64,000 nt of DNA from JAMZMI01 sp039970095 (lineage in GTDB: Bacteria; Bacteroidota; Bacteroidia; Cytophagales; Cyclobacteriaceae): contig JBDVMP010000093.1 of the NCBI GenBank assembly GCA_039970095.1, forward strand, positions 1 to 64,000, in the 5' to 3' direction. Both the position numbers and the translations under genes were made by a program. Shown here in pieces: positions 60,354-64,000 of the stretch. Below the pieces are notes generated by a model, which did no database searches, was not told the origin of the DNA, and worked only from the letters and a program-made list of their open reading frames with translations. The number at the start of each line of letters is the position of its first letter. Within the stretch, counting starts at the first letter, position 1.

Positions 60354-62564
60354 ATGGCAGAAGAAGAAAAAAAAGAACTTCAGGAAACTGAAAAAACTGA
60401 AGCTCAAGTTGCAGAAAACCAAGAGGTAGAAGCAACAGAATCAGCAGCTGCAGAGCCAGTAGCTGAGGTCAAAGAGGAAGTTGCTGAAGAAGCAGCTCCA
60501 GCCACAGAAGCTAAAGAGGAAGTTGCCGAAGAGGCAGCACCTAAAGCTGAAACTAAGGAAGAAGTTGCTGAGGAAGCAACTCCTAAAGCTGAAGCAAAGA
60601 AAGAAGAGCCAAAAGCTGAGGAAGTTCCTACACCTGAGGATCCAGAAGACATTTGGGATACATCTTCAGATGATGGTTTCGGTGAAGAGTACTCTGACGC
60701 GGATAGAAAGAAAATGGAGGCTATGTACGAGTCGACCATGAACTCTATCTCAGAGAAAGAAGTAATGACTGGAACTGTAGTTGGTGTTACGAACAGAGAT
60801 GTGATCGTGAACATTGGCTTCAAATCAGACGGTCTTGTATCTCTTTCTGAATTCAGAGATATCGAAGACTTGAAACCTGGTGATGAAGTAGAGGTGTACG
60901 TAGAAGAGCAAGAAAATGCTAACGGACAGCTTGTACTTTCAAGAAGAAAAGCAAAAATCGTTAAGGCCTGGGAAAACATCCAGAATGGTCTTGATCACGA
61001 TGAAGTGATCGAAGGTATGGTTAAGAGAAGAACCAAAGGTGGTCTGATCGTAGATATCTACGGCGTTGAGGCTTTCCTTCCTGGATCACAAATAGATGTT
61101 AAGCCAATCAGAGACTTTGATGTTTTTGTTGGTAAGAAAATGGAGGTGAAAGTTGTGAAAATCAACTACACCAACGATAACGTGGTTGTTTCTCACAAAG
61201 TACTTATCGAGAAAGATATCGAGAAGCAAAAAGCTGTTATCCTTAATAACCTTGAGAAAGGTCAGGTACTTGAGGGTGTAATCAAAAACATGACCAACTT
61301 CGGTGTATTCATCGACTTGGGTGGTGTTGACGGTCTCCTTCACATTACTGACATCTCCTGGGGCAGAATCAATCACCCTGAAGAAGTACTTAACCTTGAC
61401 GAAAAGGTTAACGTGGTTGTTCTGGACTTTGATGATGACAAGAAAAGAATTTCACTTGGTATGAAGCAGTTGACTGCTCATCCTTGGGATTCACTTGACA
61501 AAGACCTGGATGTAGGATCTAAAGTAAAAGGTAAGATTGTAAATGTTGCTGATTACGGTGCATTCCTTGAAATCATCCCTGGTGTAGAAGGTTTGATCCA
61601 CGTATCAGAAATGTCATGGTCTCAGCACCTAAGAAACCCACAAGACTTCATGTCTGTAGGTGACGAGCTTGAGGCAGTGGTATTGACTGTAGACAGAGAC
61701 GAAAGAAAAATGTCTCTTGGTATCAAGCAATTGACTGAAGACCCATGGACTAAGCAAGATCTTCTTACTAAGTACGCTGTAGGGTCTAAGCATTCTGGAA
61801 TCGTGAGAAATCTTACCAACTTCGGCCTATTCATCGAGCTTGAAGAAGGTATTGACGGTTTGGTACACGTTTCTGACCTAAGCTGGACCAAGAAAATCAA
61901 GCACCCATCTGAATTCGTGAAAGTTGGCGAAGAACTAGAAGTAGTAGTGATGGAGCTTGACGGAGACAACAGAAGATTGGCTCTTAGCCATAAGCACCTG
62001 GAAGAAAACCCTTGGGATACATTCGAAACTGTATTCACAAAAGGTTCTATTCACAAGTGTACTGTAATCTCTAAAAACGACAGAGGTGCATTCATCGAGC
62101 TTCCTTACGGACTAGAAGGACAAGTTGCTAGCAAAAACCTTCAGAAAGAAGATGAGTCAGTAGCTAAAGAAGGCGAAACGCTTGACTTCAAAGTTCTAGA
62201 GTTCTCTAAAGACGAGAAGCGCATTGTACTTTCTCATACATCTGTATGGAAAGAAGGTGCTGATCAGCCGGTAGAGTCTGCTCCTAAGAAGAAGAAGACA
62301 GGAAAAGGCAATACGCTTGATAAGATCAACAAAGAGTCAGAGAAATCTACTCTAGGTGATCTAGACGCTCTTTCTGCATTGAAGCAGAAAATGGAAGGAG
62401 CTGCTGCCAAGCCTGCGCCAGCTAAAAAAGCTGCTGCTAAGAAAGAGGAGCCAAAAGCTGAGGCTGCTCCGGAAACAGCAGAAGCTGATGTGAAAGAAGA
62501 AAAGCCAAAAGCAAAGAAAGCTGCCAAGGCTAAAAAATCTGATTCCGCAGAGGAAGAAGAATAA
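60354..62564 (+). CDS. rpsA: 30S ribosomal protein S1
   Basis: I start at the ATG at 60354 (MAEEEKKELQE), giving 736 residues; the longer open frame upstream overlaps the leader hairpins. An acidic Ala/Glu-rich N-terminal region of about 100 residues contains three 14-residue repeats. Six S1 domains follow from about 135 to 635 (GTVVGVTNRDVIVNIGFKSDG; GVIKNMTNFGVFIDLGGVDGLLHITDISW; GIVRNLTNFGLFIELEEGIDGLVHVSDLSW). The tail (about 640-736) is Lys/Ala/Glu-rich. It binds mRNA and recruits it to the 30S subunit. E. coli S1 has 557 residues, so both extensions are additions. Confidence 0.96.
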   Translation: MAEEEKKELQETEKTEAQVAENQEVEATESAAAEPVAEVKEEVAEEAAPATEAKEEVAEEAAPKAETKEEVAEEATPKAEAKKEEPKAEEVPTPEDPEDIWDTSSDDGFGEEYSDADRKKMEAMYESTMNSISEKEVMTGTVVGVTNRDVIVNIGFKSDGLVSLSEFRDIEDLKPGDEVEVYVEEQENANGQLVLSRRKAKIVKAWENIQNGLDHDEVIEGMVKRRTKGGLIVDIYGVEAFLPGSQIDVKPIRDFDVFVGKKMEVKVVKINYTNDNVVVSHKVLIEKDIEKQKAVILNNLEKGQVLEGVIKNMTNFGVFIDLGGVDGLLHITDISWGRINHPEEVLNLDEKVNVVVLDFDDDKKRISLGMKQLTAHPWDSLDKDLDVGSKVKGKIVNVADYGAFLEIIPGVEGLIHVSEMSWSQHLRNPQDFMSVGDELEAVVLTVDRDERKMSLGIKQLTEDPWTKQDLLTKYAVGSKHSGIVRNLTNFGLFIELEEGIDGLVHVSDLSWTKKIKHPSEFVKVGEELEVVVMELDGDNRRLALSHKHLEENPWDTFETVFTKGSIHKCTVISKNDRGAFIELPYGLEGQVASKNLQKEDESVAKEGETLDFKVLEFSKDEKRIVLSHTSVWKEGADQPVESAPKKKKTGKGNTLDKINKESEKSTLGDLDALSALKQKMEGAAAKPAPAKKAAAKKEEPKAEAAPETAEADVKEEKPKAKKAAKAKKSDSAEEEE
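60477..60602 (+). repeat. Three tandem 42-bp coding repeats in rpsA
   Basis: Units at 60477-60518, 60519-60560 and 60561-60602 encode EVAEEAAPATEAKE, EVAEEAAPKAETKE and EVAEEATPKAEAKK. The repeats are imperfect at DNA level and lie in the disordered acidic N-terminus of S1. Confidence 0.85.
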
Positions 62565-62574
62565 AATAAATCAT

Positions 62575-62606
62575 GAAAACAGGGAGCAATTTGTTTCCCT
62601 GTTTTC
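62575..62606 (+). terminator. rpsA intrinsic terminator
   Basis: GAAAACAGGGA (62575-62585) pairs with TCCCTGTTTTC (62596-62606), an 11-bp stem with a 10-nt loop, followed by TTTT. It lies 10 nt after the rpsA stop codon and immediately before the tRNA-Cys promoter. Confidence 0.85.
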
Positions 62607-62619
62607 TTTTAATATTCGC

Positions 62620-62627
62620 TAAGTTTG
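62620..62627 (+). promoter_or_regulatory. -7 promoter element of tRNA-Cys
   Basis: TAAGTTTG matches TAnnTTTG exactly, 11 nt before the mature tRNA 5' end and 13 nt after the rpsA terminator stem, so the tRNA has its own promoter. Confidence 0.6.
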
Positions 62628-62638
62628 CGAGACTAAAA

Positions 62639-62709
62639 GGTTCCATGGCCGAGTGGCTAGGCAGAGGTCTGCAAAACCTTCTACGGCGGTTCGAATCCGC
62701 CTGGAACCT
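62639..62709 (+). tRNA. tRNA-Cys (anticodon GCA)
   Basis: A full cloverleaf can be drawn: acceptor GGTTCCA/TGGAACC, anticodon arm GAGGT-CTGCAAA-ACCTT with GCA in the loop, T-arm GGCGG-TTCGAAT-CCGCC, and discriminator U, the usual base 73 of tRNA-Cys. The CCA end is not encoded. It is 71 nt long. Confidence 0.95.
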
Positions 62710-62854
62710 CTCAAAGCCTGACTTCAATGAAGTCAGGCTTTTTCTTTTTTCGGGTCAATGGATGTTGGGGTTTATTCTTTCGGCATCCACCCCAATCACC
62801 TATTAGCTCTCAATTAATAACAAAATCCATTATGTTTATTTACTTTGAGCCTTC

Positions 62855-63721
62855 ATGATACGAACACTGTTCACTTTTGCTATTCTCCTTCTGGCATCAT
62901 CCCCGATGTTTGCGCAGAATTTTCTTTCATGGCAAATGAATGACCGGTATTTCTCCCTGCAAGTGGGTTCAGGCACATCCACCTATTATGGGGACCTCAA
63001 ACACGACCAGCACATCCGCAGGGAATTTTCCAACCTTAACCTGGGTGTAGAGGCACGACTACTCTCTAAAGTTTCTGCCAGGATACAGGGAACCTACTAC
63101 AACATAAAAGGATCAGACACTAAGGCCAAAGACAGCACCTATGCTCAACAGCGCAACCTCTCCTTTTCTTCAAAAAATTGGGATTTGAATATAAATGGGG
63201 TCTTTTACCTGAATGATTATAAAGGCGACTATTTTCGCAGGCTTCAGATAGAGCCCTATCTATTCGCTGGATTGGGTATAACCCACTTCAACCCTCAGGC
63301 TGAGATAGGCGAAGAATGGGTAGACCTTGCTGACTATGAGACCGAAGGTACGGACTACAGTCAAATTGCCCTTGTAATCCCCGCCGGAATGGGGCTCAAG
63401 TTTAAGATCAACACGTTTATGAATTTCAATTTGGAAGCATCCTATCGCTATGCTTTCACAGATTATATGGACGATGTTTCTGACCGCTACAGAAGCGCAT
63501 ACCCTGACCTCACCCACGAGATCATATCCAATCGTAAAGATGAAATTCCAGTCGTAAATCAAAATGCCTATGACAATATCTTAATACCCGGAGGAAAAAG
63601 AGGCAATCCCAAAAACAACGACTCTTACCTATTCCTAAATTTTCAATTGGAGTTTTATCTACCTCCAGATTTATTCAGTGGTGAAGCTCCCTTATTTAAG
63701 AAGTCCGATGCGGGAAAATAA
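62855..63721 (+). CDS. Outer-membrane beta-barrel protein, DUF6089-like
   Basis: The 288-residue product has a signal peptide (MIRTLFTFAILLLASSPMFAQ) and a barrel-like sequence of aromatic-flanked strands (YFSLQVGSGTSTYYGDLKHD; LEASYRYAFTDYMDDVSDRY; YLFLNFQLEFYLPP). It resembles the DUF6089 proteins of Bacteroidota, which have no known function. A TATGTTTA near-consensus -7 box is at 62831-62838. Its last 30 nt overlap the convergent aminotransferase gene. Confidence 0.82.
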   Translation: MIRTLFTFAILLLASSPMFAQNFLSWQMNDRYFSLQVGSGTSTYYGDLKHDQHIRREFSNLNLGVEARLLSKVSARIQGTYYNIKGSDTKAKDSTYAQQRNLSFSSKNWDLNINGVFYLNDYKGDYFRRLQIEPYLFAGLGITHFNPQAEIGEEWVDLADYETEGTDYSQIALVIPAGMGLKFKINTFMNFNLEASYRYAFTDYMDDVSDRYRSAYPDLTHEIISNRKDEIPVVNQNAYDNILIPGGKRGNPKNNDSYLFLNFQLEFYLPPDLFSGEAPLFKKSDAGK

Positions 63722-64000
63722 CTCTCGCAAGGCCTCCACTACCCTATCCTGATCATCACGACTCAGGCCAACTCCGCAAGGCAGGCAAATCCCCCTCTCA
63801 AATAAATCCTGAGACACACCATTTAGCTCAGCATCACTATCTCCAAACAGAGGCTGTTGATGAAGGGGTTTCCAAAATTTCCTGGCTTCTATATCCCCTT
63901 GCTCAAGCCCAGCCACCAATCCCGACGGTGAAACCATGCCAAGGATCTCTTTTCTGATGAGAAACACAGAAAGCCAATTATTGCTTCCAACATATGTAGA
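63692..64000 (-). CDS. DegT/DnrJ/EryC1/StrS-type aminotransferase, C-terminal part only
   Basis: The minus-strand frame enters from the right edge and ends at 63692, so only the last 102 residues are visible. They match the C-terminal end of the sugar-aminotransferase family (GDIEARKFWKPLHQQPLF; LFERGICLPCGVGLSRDDQDRVVEALRELF). Such PLP enzymes make amino sugars for surface polysaccharides, or modify other nucleotide sugars, so a polysaccharide cluster may begin beyond the window. The frame overlaps the convergent DUF6089-like gene by 30 nt. Confidence 0.85.
   Translation of the reverse strand, partial: STYVGSNNWLSVFLIRKEILGMVSPSGLVAGLEQGDIEARKFWKPLHQQPLFGDSDAELNGVSQDLFERGICLPCGVGLSRDDQDRVVEALRELFSRIGLLK

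Noticed and set aside
1..64000. CRISPR arrays, insertion sequences, prophage or integrative element
   Set aside because: No regularly spaced repeats, transposase, integrase or terminal inverted repeats were found on either strand.

Overview
The window comes from a member of the Bacteroidota, most likely a marine or aquatic Cytophagales-type bacterium. The evidence is a SusC/SusD pair, a secreted protein with a type IX secretion C-terminal domain, CarboxypepD-regulatory-like TonB receptors, many lipoproteins, promoters with the Bacteroidota -7 element TAnnTTTG, and little Shine-Dalgarno signal. The species cannot be named from the sequence alone. No CRISPR array, insertion sequence, prophage or rRNA was seen. 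One tRNA gene (Cys) is present.

Layout. (1) 1-8.3 kb, minus strand: a nitrate/nitrite assimilation locus with nirB, nirD, a NarX-like sensor, a NarL-like regulator, an outer-membrane porin and an NrtA-like binding lipoprotein cut by the left edge. Its intergenic DNA holds nine copies of the palindrome TACGTA. (2) 8.5-12.4 kb, plus strand: a 974-residue coiled-coil protein with a degenerate P-loop, two bases ahead of an MscS-type channel. (3) 12.6-33.8 kb: a polysaccharide utilization locus, probably for laminarin-type beta-1,3/1,6-glucan. It encodes a PKD surface lipoprotein, GH16, SusC, SusD, an MFS symporter, a clan GH-A enzyme, GH30, a predicted cytoplasmic GH149 phosphorylase and a GH3 beta-glucosidase. 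A divergent propeller/LuxR regulator faces it. The likely route is surface cleavage and capture, SusCD import, periplasmic trimming, MFS import and cytoplasmic phosphorolysis.

(4) 33.9-40.5 kb: an OmpA-like protein, then a sulfur-related group: persulfide dioxygenase-rhodanese, DUF202 protein, SulP transporter and a cysteine-rich Crp/Fnr regulator, followed by a NaChBac-type sodium channel. The dioxygenase and SulP promoters share a GTAAC-N4-GTKAC operator placed at exactly the same distance from a perfect -7 box. (5) 40.5-46 kb: a MORN-type lipoprotein, a small membrane-anchored LuxR regulator, VOC and DUF4199 proteins, and an argD-proA-proB group. (6) 46-60.2 kb: an ABC-F protein, a PQQ-type sugar dehydrogenase lipoprotein, outer-membrane and secreted proteins, a dCMP deaminase, a TonB receptor, an OmpR-type two-component system, murB and an amidohydrolase. 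(7) 60.2-64 kb: rpsA behind a leader of three consecutive hairpins, its terminator, tRNA-Cys, an outer-membrane barrel protein and the C-terminal end of a DegT-type aminotransferase.

The strongest new signals are regulatory: the TACGTA regulon of the nitrate locus, the Crp/Fnr-type operators of the sulfur genes, and the structured rpsA leader. The most unusual protein is the P-loop-degenerate coiled-coil protein paired with MscS. All family calls rest on reading motifs by eye; no database search was run.
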